Part shown: positions 18,109 to 26,883 of the stretch, piece by piece | How positions within the stretch are numbered: the stretch's first letter is position 1 | How the letters are laid out: the number at the start of each line of letters is the position of its first letter | Assembly: GCF_021227995.1 (NCBI RefSeq) | Contig: NZ_CP089301.1 | Location: 372,001 to 436,000 of the forward strand | Direction of reading: 5' to 3' | From: Novosphingobium kaempferiae | Lineage (GTDB): Bacteria > Pseudomonadota > Alphaproteobacteria > Sphingomonadales > Sphingomonadaceae | Length of the DNA: 64,000 bases | Made by a program: the position numbers and the translations under genes | The notes under the pieces: generated by a model | What the model was told of the DNA's origin: nothing | What the model saw: only the letters and a program-made list of their open reading frames with translations | Databases searched by the model: none

Positions 18109-18138
18109 TCTTCCGTTGGGAGCCTGTGAGGCGTCAGG

Positions 18139-19722
18139 TCAGAACGCGAGCGCCTTGACCAGCTTCACGCCGGGCAGCTTGCCTGCCTGGTCGAGCACGT
18201 CGCCCGCCACCGGGTTATCGACCGACAGCAGCAGCACCGCCTCGCCACCGGCTTCGCGGCGGCCGAGGTTGAAGGTGCCGATGTTGATCGCGTTGTCGCC
18301 CAGCAGCGTACCGATGCGGCCGATGAAGCCCGGCGCGTCCTCGTTGACGATGTAGAGCATCGAGCCGTCCAGCTCGGCCTCGACCTTGATGCCGAACAGT
18401 TCGACGAGGCGCGGCTCGACGTTGTTGAACAGCGTGCCCGCGACCGAACGCTCGCCTGCTTCGGTCTTCACCGAGACGCGGATCAGCGTGTGGTAGTCAC
18501 CCTCGCGCTCGGTCTTGATCTCGCGAACCTCAAGGCCGCGCTCCTTGGCGAGGAACGGGGCGTTGACCATGTTCACCGTGTCCGACTGGACGCGCAGGAA
18601 ACCGGCGAGCACGGCGGCGACGATCGGCTTCTGGTTCAGTTCGGCGGCAGCGCCCTCGCAGTGGATCGAGATGCGCGGAACCGAATCGCGGGTCAGCTGG
18701 CCGACCATCGAGCCGAGCAGTTCCGCCAGCTTCATGTAGGGCTTGAGCTTCGGGGCTTCCTCGGCGCTCAGCGACGGCATGTTGAGCGCGTTGGTGACGC
18801 CACCGTTGACGAGGAAGTCGGCCATCTGCTCCGCGACCTGAAGCGCGACGTTGACCTGCGCTTCGGTCGTCGATGCGCCGAGGTGCGGGGTGCAGATGAA
18901 GTTCGGGGTGCCGAACAGCGGCGATTCCTTGGCCGGCTCGGTCTGGAACACGTCGAGAGCGGCGCCCGCGATGTGGCCCGAATCGAGGCCCGCCTTCAGC
19001 GCGGCTTCGTCCACCAGACCACCGCGTGCGCAGTTGATGATGCGAACGCCCTTCTTGGTCTTGGCGAGGTTCTCGGCCGAGAGGATGTTGCGGGTCTGGT
19101 CGGTCAGCGGCGTGTGCAGCGTGATGAAGTCCGCCTTCGCCAGCAGCGTTTCGAGGTCGGCCTTCTCGACGCCCATTTCCACGGCGCGCTCGGGCGTCAG
19201 GAACGGGTCGAAGGCGACGACCTTCATGCGCAGGCCCAGTGCGCGGCTGGCGACGATCGAGCCGATGTTGCCCGCGCCGATGAGGCCGAGCGTCTTGCCG
19301 GTGACTTCGACGCCCATGAAGCCGTTCTTCGGCCACAGGCCCTGCTGGGTCTGGGCGTTGGCTTCGGGAAGCTGGCGGGCGAGCGCGAACATCAGGGCGA
19401 TGGCGTGCTCTGCGGTGGTGATCGAGTTGCCGAACGGCGTGTTCATCACGACGACGCCCTGCGCCGAGGCAGCCGGGATATCGACGTTGTCGACGCCGAT
19501 GCCGGCGCGGCCGATGACCTTGAGGTTCTTCGCGGCGGCGAGGATTTCCTTGGTCACCTTGGTGGACGAACGGATGGCGAGGCCATCGTAGTCACCGATG
19601 CGGGCGATCAGCTGTTCCGGCGTCTCACCGGTGATGACGTCGACGTCGCAGCCCATCTCGGCGAAGATGCGGGCGGCGTTGGGGTCCATCTTGTCGGAAA
19701 TGAGGACTTTGGGCTTGGTCAT
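18139..19722 (-). CDS. serA: D-3-phosphoglycerate dehydrogenase
   Basis: NAD-dependent dehydrogenase of 527 residues, the long form, catalysing the first step of serine synthesis. NAD-binding GLIGAGNIGSIVASRA follows GRAGIGVDNVDIPAA; the catalytic Arg is in NCARGGLVDEAAL and the His in CTPHLGAST. The C-terminal third carries an intervening ASB domain and an ACT domain (about 455-527, ending LPGVKLVKALAF), which probably senses serine. It lies downstream of serC on the same strand, separated by a family 3 palindrome, and ends at a clear terminator. Confidence 0.97.
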   Translation of the reverse strand: MTKPKVLISDKMDPNAARIFAEMGCDVDVITGETPEQLIARIGDYDGLAIRSSTKVTKEILAAAKNLKVIGRAGIGVDNVDIPAASAQGVVVMNTPFGNSITTAEHAIALMFALARQLPEANAQTQQGLWPKNGFMGVEVTGKTLGLIGAGNIGSIVASRALGLRMKVVAFDPFLTPERAVEMGVEKADLETLLAKADFITLHTPLTDQTRNILSAENLAKTKKGVRIINCARGGLVDEAALKAGLDSGHIAGAALDVFQTEPAKESPLFGTPNFICTPHLGASTTEAQVNVALQVAEQMADFLVNGGVTNALNMPSLSAEEAPKLKPYMKLAELLGSMVGQLTRDSVPRISIHCEGAAAELNQKPIVAAVLAGFLRVQSDTVNMVNAPFLAKERGLEVREIKTEREGDYHTLIRVSVKTEAGERSVAGTLFNNVEPRLVELFGIKVEAELDGSMLYIVNEDAPGFIGRIGTLLGDNAINIGTFNLGRREAGGEAVLLLSVDNPVAGDVLDQAGKLPGVKLVKALAF

Positions 19723-19791
19723 GGAATGGGTTCCTTCACGCTGGCCGTAAGCACGGCTCTGGCGGAGTGAAAATCACGGAGCAAACATCCT

Positions 19792-19879
19792 CGTCACCCC
19801 CGCGAAGGCGGGGGCCCATCTCCAGGTCCATCGAATGGGACAACTCAGGAGATGGGTTCCCGCCTTCGCGGGAATGACG
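19792..19879. repeat. Intergenic palindrome, family 3 (CCCGCGAAGGCGGG)
   Basis: Outer arms CGTCACCCCCGCGAAGGCGG and CCGCCTTCGCGGGAATGACG are near-perfect inverted repeats, with inner arms CCCATCTCC / GGAGATGGG. It lies between serC and serA. Only this copy is in the window. Confidence 0.75.
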
Positions 19880-19904
19880 ATGGTATTTCTAACGCGGGTA
19901 TTGC

Positions 19905-21050
19905 TTACGCGACGGCCTGCTCGGCCTTGACGGTGGCGTAGGCCCAGTCGAGCCACGGCCCGAGCGCCTCGATGTCCGCTGCGTCGACGGTCGCGCCGCA
20001 CCAGATGCGCAGCCCCGCCGGGGCGTCGCGGTATCCGGCGACGTCGTAGGCGGCGTCCTGCTTTTCGAGCAGGGCGGCGAACTTCTTGATGAAGTCCGCG
20101 TCGGCGCCTTCGACGGTCAGGCAGACCGAGGTCTTCGAGCGGCTCGCCTCGTCGGGGGCGAGATGGCCGAGCCAGTCACGCTCCGCGACGATCTTGCCGA
20201 GCGCGGCAGCGTTGGCGTCCGAGCGGGCCTTCAGACCCTCCAGACCGCCGAGGCCCTTGGCCCATTCCAGCGCGAAGATCGCGTCCTCGACGGCAAGCAT
20301 CGAGGGGGTATTGATCGTCTCGCCCTTGAACACGCCCTCTGCGAGCTTGCCCTTGGAAACGAGGCGGAACACCTTGGGAAGCGGCCATGCCGGGGTGTAG
20401 GTTTCCAGACGCTCGACCGCGCGGGGGCCGAGGATGAGGACGCCGTGACCGCCCTCGCCGCCCAGAACCTTCTGCCAGGAAAAGGTGGCGACGTCGATCT
20501 TCGACCAGTCGATGTCGTAAGCGAACACCGCCGAGGTCGAGTCGGCGAAGGTCAGGCCCTCGCGGTCGTCGGGGATGAAGTCGGCGTTGGGGACGCGCAC
20601 GCCCGAGGTGGTGCCGTTCCAGGTGAAGAGCACGTCGGTGCTCCAATCCACCTGGGTCAGGTCGGGAAGCTGGCCGTAGTCGGCGCGGATCACGGTGGGA
20701 TCGAGCTTCAGCTGCTTGGCAGCGTCCGTCACCCAGCCTTCGCCGAAGCTTTCCCACGCCAGCGTCGTCACGCCGCGCGCGCCGAGCATGGTCCACATGG
20801 CCATCTCGAAGGCGCCGGTGTCGGAACCTGGAACGATGCCGATGCGGTGGGTGTCGGGCAGCTGCAGCACTTCGCGCATCAGGTCGATGCAGTAGGCGAG
20901 GCGCGTCTTGCCGATCTTCGCGCGATGCGAACGACCCAGCGATTCGACGTTCAGTTTTTCGGGGGAGTAGCCCGGCGGCTTGGCGCAGGGACCGGAAGAG
21001 AAATGCGGACGCGCAGGCTTGCGCGCCGGAAGCGTAATACCATCAGTCAT
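19905..21050 (-). CDS. serC: Phosphoserine aminotransferase
   Basis: PLP enzyme of 381 residues converting 3-phosphohydroxypyruvate to phosphoserine. The N-terminal RPHFSSGPCAKPPGYS is the family start. The PLP lysine is in FSWQKVLGGEGGHGVLILGP. The length fits the alphaproteobacterial long type. AAGGAG (21059-21064) gives an ideal ribosome site but lies in a small hairpin, and a second hairpin precedes it. It is upstream of serA, so the two serine genes probably share a transcript. Confidence 0.97.
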   Translation of the reverse strand: MTDGITLPARKPARPHFSSGPCAKPPGYSPEKLNVESLGRSHRAKIGKTRLAYCIDLMREVLQLPDTHRIGIVPGSDTGAFEMAMWTMLGARGVTTLAWESFGEGWVTDAAKQLKLDPTVIRADYGQLPDLTQVDWSTDVLFTWNGTTSGVRVPNADFIPDDREGLTFADSTSAVFAYDIDWSKIDVATFSWQKVLGGEGGHGVLILGPRAVERLETYTPAWPLPKVFRLVSKGKLAEGVFKGETINTPSMLAVEDAIFALEWAKGLGGLEGLKARSDANAAALGKIVAERDWLGHLAPDEASRSKTSVCLTVEGADADFIKKFAALLEKQDAAYDVAGYRDAPAGLRIWCGATVDAADIEALGPWLDWAYATVKAEQAVA

Positions 21051-21056
21051 TTCTGA

Positions 21057-21096
21057 CTCTCCTTGCAGAGAGCACGCGCGGCGTTGGGACCGCGTG
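21057..21096 (-). promoter_or_regulatory. Structured serC 5' leader with partly buried ribosome site
   Basis: Two adjacent hairpins in the minus-strand leader: CACGCGG / CCGCGCGTG (21096-21073, with a two-base bulge) and CTCTC / GAGAG (21072-21057, 6 nt loop). The Shine-Dalgarno AAGGAG (21064-21059) straddles the loop and 3' arm of the second. They occupy nearly the whole leader predicted from the promoter. A serC leader RNA motif is known in alphaproteobacteria; whether this belongs to it was not tested. Confidence 0.45.
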
Positions 21097-21107
21097 GCCC
21101 GGAGCCG

Positions 21108-21135
21108 CTCCTAATGTGGCGCCGGGATATGTCAA
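21108..21135 (-). promoter_or_regulatory. Candidate serC promoter
   Basis: Minus strand perfect TTGACA (21130-21135), a 16 bp spacer and TAGGAG (21108-21113). Predicted start near 21101, giving a leader of about 50 nt. Confidence 0.5.
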
Positions 21136-21248
21136 TCGCCTTGCAGGCCAATGGGCTGTGCAAAACGACCGCGCAGGCATGGCGCCCCGGCGCGCGCCAA
21201 GGCACGGGTAAGCGCAGGTTAAGCGAGCCCCCGGAAGTTTGACCCGAC

Positions 21249-21920
21249 ATGTCTGTATCGCGGAAATTTTTACTGGTCCTGCCCCTCCTCGCCCTCGCGA
21301 GCGGGTGCATCGACCGGCCTTCGCCCCAGAAGAGGCAGCCGAGTCGCACGTCGAGTCGCCCGCCCGCCCCGCCGCGCCCGGAGCTGCGCCAGTGCCTCTC
21401 GAACCTCACGGCGCAGCGCGCGGTGTTCACGCCGGTGGAGGATCGCTGGTACGGCAGCGCCTGCTCGACGGTCGGCACGGTCAAGCTGGCGGCGCTCAAC
21501 ACCGACAGCGCGACGATCAGCGTCACCGGCCTCGGCCCCGTCACCTGCGCAGCATCCACACCCTTCGCCGCCTGGGCGCGCTATGGCGTGGACCGCGCGG
21601 CGCAGCAGATCCTCGGCAGCAGGCTGGTGAAGATCGAGACCTACGGCAGCTATTCGTGCCGCAACGTCGCGGGAACCAGCCGCCGCTCGGGCCATGCCAG
21701 CGCCAACGCCATCGACGTTTCCGCCTTCGTGCTGGGTGACGGACGGCGCATCAGCGTGCTCGGCGGATGGAACGGCGGCTCCCCCGCCGAGCGCCGCTTC
21801 CTGCGCGTGGTCCACGACAGCGCCTGCAAGCGCTTCGGCACGACGCTGGGCCCCGACTACAACGCCGCGCACGAGAACCACTTCCATCTGGAGGCCGACG
21901 GGGCGAATTTCTGCCGCTAG
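21249..21920 (+). CDS. Extensin-family lipoprotein
   Basis: Protein of 223 residues with a lipoprotein signal (lipobox LASGC, Cys near residue 20) and a Pro/Arg-rich linker. The C-terminal extensin-like domain shows the conserved tail with SGHASANAIDVSAF, GPDYNAAHENHFHLE and paired cysteines. The His/Asp/His pattern resembles metal-dependent D-Ala-D-Ala peptidase folds, so a cell-wall role is plausible but unproven. It converges on the TonB-like gene with 24 bp between stops. Confidence 0.82.
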   Translation: MSVSRKFLLVLPLLALASGCIDRPSPQKRQPSRTSSRPPAPPRPELRQCLSNLTAQRAVFTPVEDRWYGSACSTVGTVKLAALNTDSATISVTGLGPVTCAASTPFAAWARYGVDRAAQQILGSRLVKIETYGSYSCRNVAGTSRRSGHASANAIDVSAFVLGDGRRISVLGGWNGGSPAERRFLRVVHDSACKRFGTTLGPDYNAAHENHFHLEADGANFCR

Positions 21921-21944
21921 CCCGCGCCGAACAGACGGCCCGCC

Positions 21945-23063
21945 TCAGTGCGTCAGGATGATCGGTTCATCGTCGGCATCGTCGTCCGAAGCGGCGTCGG
22001 GGCGGATCACGAAGCGGATGCGGTCCACGCAGCCGCTTCGGCCTTTCTCCGAGGCCAGTGCCTTGGCCGACCGGATCACCTGCAGCGCCTGCTGGCCGAA
22101 GTCCTCCGAGGGCTGCGCGGCGAGCACCCTAGCGTTGCCGACCTCACCCCACGGCGCGATGTCGTAGCTGACGATGGCCCAGCCTTCGATCCGGCGGCGG
22201 TTGTAGGCCTGCGGGAAGCGCAGCACCGGCGCACTCGCCCATTCGCGTCCGGCGGGGCAGGCGGCGGCGGGGGCGAAGGCGCTCTTGTCCGGCATCGGCG
22301 GCGCGGGCATCACTTCGGGCTGGTGCCAGTAGGGATAGCTGCACCCGGTCCGCGCCCCGCCGGTGAAGCGCGACTGCCGCATCGCTTCCACCGCCGCATC
22401 GTCGAGCGGCTTGCTGCCGGTGCCCGTCTTCACGCGCACGTTGACCGGCCTGCCATCGGCATCGGTGTCGTAGGAGATCAGCGTCCAGTCCTTGACGCCG
22501 GGCGTGCCGGGCACTTTCGCGAAGTTGGGATAGGCGCGCAGCAGCGGCGCCGGTCGCGGCGCCTCTGCGCAAGTGCCTTCCCGGAAGATGCGCGCCCAGC
22601 CCTGCTGCGGCAGGCGCCCCGTCGTCGGCGTCACCGTGTAGGATACGAGGTCCGCCACCGGCGCGGTCGCGAAGGGTTCGACACGGCTGGCGAAGCTGAC
22701 CGAGCATCCCTTGCGCGCAACGGCGGGAAAGCGGCTGGCGGCAAGCGCCGGAGCGATGTCGGGGTTCGGCGGCATCCGCCGGTCGTCGCGGTGGATCGAG
22801 ACGGGCCGTCCGGTAGCGTCGATATCGAAGCCGAGCGTCACCGGCTGGCGGTTCGTCGCCCCGGTCCAGCCGATGCTGCTCCACGGGCGGCGGATCGGTT
22901 CCCCGGCAACGGCGACGCCGCCTTCGCAGCGCACTTCGCCGGGCGTCCAGACAGCAAGGCCGCGCTCGTTCGCCTGCGTGGGAGCCACCGCAGGGGGAGG
23001 CACAGAGGGAGGCGCAGGCGGCACCGCCACCGCCATCAGAATTGCCAGAGCCGCCGCCAACAT
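21945..23063 (-). CDS. Exported TonB-C-like repeat protein
   Basis: Protein of 372 residues with a short hydrophobic N-terminus (about 1-14) and a Pro-rich linker. It then shows three related modules, each with a strand pattern like (V/I)SYD-x-D-x-x-GxPxxVxV followed by a pair-Cys tail: GFDIDATGRPVSI, ISYDTDADGRPVNVRV and VSYDIAPWGEVGNARV. This matches TonB C-terminal domains. It lacks a canonical long TonB membrane anchor and Pro-Lys/Pro-Glu spacer, and three modules are unusual, so an energising role is doubtful. It lies downstream of kup on the same strand. Confidence 0.65.
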   Translation of the reverse strand: MLAAALAILMAVAVPPAPPSVPPPAVAPTQANERGLAVWTPGEVRCEGGVAVAGEPIRRPWSSIGWTGATNRQPVTLGFDIDATGRPVSIHRDDRRMPPNPDIAPALAASRFPAVARKGCSVSFASRVEPFATAPVADLVSYTVTPTTGRLPQQGWARIFREGTCAEAPRPAPLLRAYPNFAKVPGTPGVKDWTLISYDTDADGRPVNVRVKTGTGSKPLDDAAVEAMRQSRFTGGARTGCSYPYWHQPEVMPAPPMPDKSAFAPAAACPAGREWASAPVLRFPQAYNRRRIEGWAIVSYDIAPWGEVGNARVLAAQPSEDFGQQALQVIRSAKALASEKGRSGCVDRIRFVIRPDAASDDDADDEPIILTH

Positions 23064-23167
23064 GCCTGTTCCCCTGATCCGAGGAAATCAGGCTAACATC
23101 CCGGCACGACAGAACAAGGACGGATGCAGCGGGACCGGAGCCGGTTCACCGCCATTTCCGATCCGGT

Positions 23168-25114
23168 TCAAATCTCCAGCTGGCTGCCCAGTTCGACCAC
23201 GCGGTTGGTGGGCAGGCGGAAGAACTCCATCGCGCTGGCGGCGTTGCGCATCATCCACGCGAACAGCTTTTCGCGCCAGATCGCCATGCCCGGCTTCTCC
23301 GACGGCACCAGCGTCTGGCGCGAGAGGAAGAAGCTGGTCTTCATCATCTCGAACGGACCGCCGCAGAACGGCGCATGGGCGAGCGCGGCGGGAATGTCCG
23401 TCTCCTCCATGAAGCCGTAGCGCAGCGTCAGGCGATAGAAGCCCTGCCCCAGATCGACGACGGTGAAGCGGTCCTCCGGCTCCACGTAGGGGCCGTCCTG
23501 GACCTCCACCGTCAGCACCACCACGCGCTCGTGCAGCACCTTGTTGTGCTTGATGTTGTGGAGCAGCGCGGAGGGCACGCCCATGTTGCTCGACGCCATG
23601 AAGATCGCCGTGCCGGGCACGCGCGCGGCGCTGCCGTGGGCGCTCTTGGCGAAGACGTTGAGCGGCAGCGCGGCCTCGGTCATGCGATCGCGCATGAGGC
23701 GGCGGCCCTTGTTCCACGTCGTCAGCAGGGTGAAGGCGATGCCGCCGATCATCAGCGGGAACCAGCCGCCGTCGGGGATCTTGGTGGCGTTCGCGGCGAA
23801 GTACGCGCCGTCGACCACGAAGAAGGTGACGATCACCGGCACCGCCAGCCACAGCTTCCACTTCCACAGCACGATCACCAGCACCGCCATGAGGCAGGTG
23901 TCGATCAGCATCGCACCCGTGACGGCGATGCCGTAGGCCGAGGCGAGGTTGGACGAGTTCTGGAACACCAGAACCAGCACGATCACGCCGGTCATCAGCG
24001 CCCAGTTCACGAACGGGATGTAGATCTGCCCGGCTTCGTGCTCGCTGGTGTGGCGGGTCGAGAGGCGTGGGATGAAGCCCAGCTGCATCGCCTGGTGGGT
24101 GATCGAGAACGCGCCCGAGATCACCGCCTGGCTGGCGATGAAGGTGGCGCAGGTCGCGAGGATCACCAGCGGCAGGCGCAGCGATTCGGGGGCGAGGTTG
24201 AAGAACGGGTTCTCCATCGCCACCGCCGCCTGCGCATCGTCGAGGCCGAGGATCATCGCCGCCTGCCCGAAGTAGTTGATGAGCAGGCACGGCATCACGA
24301 AGGCGAACCACGACAGGCGCAGCGGCCCGCGACCGAAGTGCCCCATGTCGGCATAGAGCGCCTCGGCGCCCGTCACCGCCAGCACGACCGAGCCGAGCGC
24401 GAGGAAGCCGAGGATCTTGTCGGTGAGGAAGAACTGGATCGCGTACCACGGGTTCAGCGCCACCAGCACTTCGGGCATCTGCACCAGATGGTAGATGCCC
24501 AGCACCGCCAGCACGGTGAAATACGTGACCATGACCGGCGCGAACAGCGCGCCGATGCGGGCGGTGCCGCTCTTCTGGATGACGAACAGCGCGATCAGCA
24601 GCACCAGCGCGATCGGCAGCACGAACGGCGCGAGGTCGGACTGGACGACGGTGAGGCCCTCGACCGCCGAAAGCACCGAGACCGCCGGGGTAATCATCGA
24701 ATCGCCGTAGAACAGCGAGGTCGCGAAAACGCCCAGCAGCACGACGAGGCCGCCGTAGCGCGACTTGCGGATCGCGCCCGAGATCAGCGCGACGAGCGCG
24801 AGGCTGCCGCCCTGCCCCTTGTTGTCGGCGCGCATCAGGATGCCGACGTACTGCACCGAGACGACGAGCGTCATCGACCAGAAGATCAGGCTGACGACGC
24901 CCAGCACATGCAGTTCGTCGATCGCCAGCGGATGCGGGCCGACGAAGGTTTCGCGAAAGGCGTAGAGGGGGCTGGTGCCGATGTCGCCGAAGACGACGCC
25001 GACGGCGCCAAGCGCGAGCTTGGTGATGTTGCCGGTCCCGTTGCCGTGGCCCGAGCCGTGCGACTCGCCCGCCGTCGAAGGGACATAGGGCGCGCCCGCT
25101 GGAGATTCACTCAT
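23168..25114 (-). CDS. kup: Low-affinity potassium uptake transporter Kup
   Basis: KUP/HAK family K+:H+ symporter of 648 residues with about 12 membrane helices in the first 440 residues and a cytoplasmic C-terminal domain. The hallmark [17 protein letters not shown] (about 39-55) is intact, as is [13 protein letters not shown] hydrophilic Gly/His/Ser-rich N-terminal tail of about 30 residues precedes it. It stands alone, 124 bp from the next gene upstream, in which I see no clear promoter. Confidence 0.96.
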   Translation of the reverse strand: MSESPAGAPYVPSTAGESHGSGHGNGTGNITKLALGAVGVVFGDIGTSPLYAFRETFVGPHPLAIDELHVLGVVSLIFWSMTLVVSVQYVGILMRADNKGQGGSLALVALISGAIRKSRYGGLVVLLGVFATSLFYGDSMITPAVSVLSAVEGLTVVQSDLAPFVLPIALVLLIALFVIQKSGTARIGALFAPVMVTYFTVLAVLGIYHLVQMPEVLVALNPWYAIQFFLTDKILGFLALGSVVLAVTGAEALYADMGHFGRGPLRLSWFAFVMPCLLINYFGQAAMILGLDDAQAAVAMENPFFNLAPESLRLPLVILATCATFIASQAVISGAFSITHQAMQLGFIPRLSTRHTSEHEAGQIYIPFVNWALMTGVIVLVLVFQNSSNLASAYGIAVTGAMLIDTCLMAVLVIVLWKWKLWLAVPVIVTFFVVDGAYFAANATKIPDGGWFPLMIGGIAFTLLTTWNKGRRLMRDRMTEAALPLNVFAKSAHGSAARVPGTAIFMASSNMGVPSALLHNIKHNKVLHERVVVLTVEVQDGPYVEPEDRFTVVDLGQGFYRLTLRYGFMEETDIPAALAHAPFCGGPFEMMKTSFFLSRQTLVPSEKPGMAIWREKLFAWMMRNAASAMEFFRLPTNRVVELGSQLEI

Positions 25115-25238
25115 TCATGCGTCCTGTAATGGACTCGCAGGCACGCTGAAGCGGCTGCGGTTGGCGAGCGCCGTTAGCAGCATGGATGGGGGCAGGCAAC
25201 GAAACTTGCAAGGCTGTCGGGCCGGGGCAATGTTCCGT

Positions 25239-25907
25239 TCAGGGAGTGACTGGCCCGGGCTGAACGGGCGGCGATTCGCCCTTCTGCGCGGCGATGGCGG
25301 CATCGAGCCGCATCAGCTGCTCGCCCAGCATCATGCGCCATGGCGCATCCGCGGGTGCAGTCTTCACAACATCGGCCCAGAGGTCGCGCGCCTCGGCCAG
25401 CTTGCCCTCGCGGGCGTAGGCGAGGCCGAGGAAGAAGCGTGCGCCGGGTGCATCGGGCTCGGCGTCGATCGCACGGTGGTAGGCATAGAGCGCGGGCGGC
25501 GTCAGCATGTTGTCGGCATGGGCGACAAGCGAATTGGCGAGCGCCAGCCAGGCGTCGGCGTTCTTCGGATCGTCGGCCACAGCACCGCGCAGGACTTCGG
25601 CGGCATCGGCGTAGCGACCGTTACGGGCGAGGCCGTCGGCGATCACCACCCAGCGGTTGCTGGTCGGGATGCCGCTGTTGGTGACTTTCGAACGCCCTTC
25701 GACAAGCGCGGCGGGATCGGCGGAGACGGATTCGGTCGCATCCTTGGGCGCGCCCGCAAGGCTGGGCGAGCCTTGCGTGACGTAGCCCGCGATGCCCAGC
25801 AGCAGCGCGGAGGCCACCGCCTCGCGCGTGCCCTTCGGCACCTTGAGCACGAACAGCAGCAGCGCCAGCACCACAAGGGCGAGACCGATGACGAGAACCC
25901 AGGTCAT
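25239..25907 (-). CDS. ccmI: Cytochrome c maturation protein CcmI (CycH-like TPR protein)
   Basis: Protein of 222 residues with two N-terminal membrane helices (2-20 and about 29-45) and a periplasmic TPR region (about 85-200; NRWVVIADGLARNGRYADAAE, NADAWLALANSLV, APGARFFLGLAYAREGKLAEA). It probably holds apocytochrome c for CcmF/H. The start at 25907 overlaps the ccmH stop by 4 bp. It is last in the ccm operon and shorter than E. coli-type CcmH fusions. Confidence 0.88.
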   Translation of the reverse strand: MTWVLVIGLALVVLALLLFVLKVPKGTREAVASALLLGIAGYVTQGSPSLAGAPKDATESVSADPAALVEGRSKVTNSGIPTSNRWVVIADGLARNGRYADAAEVLRGAVADDPKNADAWLALANSLVAHADNMLTPPALYAYHRAIDAEPDAPGARFFLGLAYAREGKLAEARDLWADVVKTAPADAPWRMMLGEQLMRLDAAIAAQKGESPPVQPGPVTP

Positions 25908-26317
25908 TGCGCCCCTCCCTTCTTCGAGAAGCGGCGGCGCAGCAGCAGGAACGCGATCAGCATCAGCACGGCGGGCACCGCGAACAGCGGCCAGGTCAGC
26001 CCGGTGAGTTGCGGCGCATAGCTGACATAGTCGCCATAGCGCTCGATCAGCCAGGTGCGGATCTGCTCGGGCGTCTCCCCGGCGGCGATGCGTTCGCGCA
26101 CCAGCGAGCGCATGGAGCCGGCGATGGGGGCGTCCGAATCGGCGATGGATTGCCCCTGGCACTGCAGGCAGCGCAGCGTCTCCATGAGATCCTGCGCCTT
26201 CGCCTCCTTCGCCGGATCGCTCAGCTGGCGATAGGCATAAGGCGCAGTGGACTGCTCCTCCTGCGCGAAGGCGGGCGCGGCAAGGGCGAGCGCGATGAAG
26301 GCGATGAGGCGCTTCAC
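25904..26317 (-). CDS. ccmH: Cytochrome c maturation protein CcmH (CycL)
   Basis: Protein of 137 residues with a signal peptide (1-18), the thiol motif LRCLQCQGQSIADSDAP (Cys pair near 49 and 52), and a C-terminal membrane helix followed by a Lys-rich end. It reduces or holds the apocytochrome CXXCH cysteines. It overlaps ccmG and ccmI by 4 bp each. Confidence 0.93.
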   Translation of the reverse strand: MKRLIAFIALALAAPAFAQEEQSTAPYAYRQLSDPAKEAKAQDLMETLRCLQCQGQSIADSDAPIAGSMRSLVRERIAAGETPEQIRTWLIERYGDYVSYAPQLTGLTWPLFAVPAVLMLIAFLLLRRRFSKKGGAQ

Positions 26318-26883
26318 CGCTGCGCCTCCTTCAGCTTCTCCAGCAGCAGGCCGAGATGCTCGGGCCGGATCTCGCCGATGTGCTGGTAGACGATCGTGCC
26401 CTTGCCATCGACCACATAGGTTTCCGGCACGCCCGACGATCCGAGCGCCAGTTGCACCTTGCCGTCGTCATCCGCGCCGATGCGCTGGAACGGGTCGCCG
26501 TTCGCGTCGAGGAAGGCGTGGAGGTTCTCGGTCGTGTCGCGCACCGAGATGCCCTCGATCGGCACCCCCGCCTTCGCCAGCGCGCCAAGCTGCGGCGCCT
26601 CGACGCGGCACGGGATGCACCAGCTGGCGAAGATGTTCACCAGATGCGGCTTGCCATTCGCCAGCACCTTGCTGTCGAGACCGGGGCGACCCGGCAGCGC
26701 GGCGGGCAGGTCGAACTGCGGCATCGGCTTGCCGACGAGGGCGGAGGCGACGTTGCGGTCGGCCGGTCGGTACAGGCCCACCATCACGAGCGCGACAAAC
26801 CCCACGAAGAGCACCAGCGGTAGCCACAGGGCCCACCTCAGGTTGCGCTTGGTGCCGTTCAGTGCATGCTCGGTGTCGCTCAT
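26314..26883 (-). CDS. ccmG: Thiol:disulfide oxidoreductase CcmG/DsbE
   Basis: Membrane-anchored thioredoxin-fold protein of 189 residues. A helix at about 16-38 is followed by the active site FASWCIPCRVEAPQL (Cys near 87 and 90) and the cis-Pro segment SSGVPETYVVD, with the CcmG-type GPRP-region equivalent VGKPMPQFDLP. It acts in the periplasm to reduce apocytochrome c. The start at 26883 is in an ATGA overlap with ccmF; upstream in-frame codons belong to ccmF. Confidence 0.94.
   Translation of the reverse strand: MSDTEHALNGTKRNLRWALWLPLVLFVGFVALVMVGLYRPADRNVASALVGKPMPQFDLPAALPGRPGLDSKVLANGKPHLVNIFASWCIPCRVEAPQLGALAKAGVPIEGISVRDTTENLHAFLDANGDPFQRIGADDDGKVQLALGSSGVPETYVVDGKGTIVYQHIGEIRPEHLGLLLEKLKEAQR

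Noticed and set aside
23375..25129. 584-codon frame opposite kup, and similar long antisense frames opposite ccmF, bamA, rpsA and dxr
   Set aside because: His/Arg/Asp-rich translations without domains, exactly antisense to well-recognised genes; they are by-products of high GC and codon bias.
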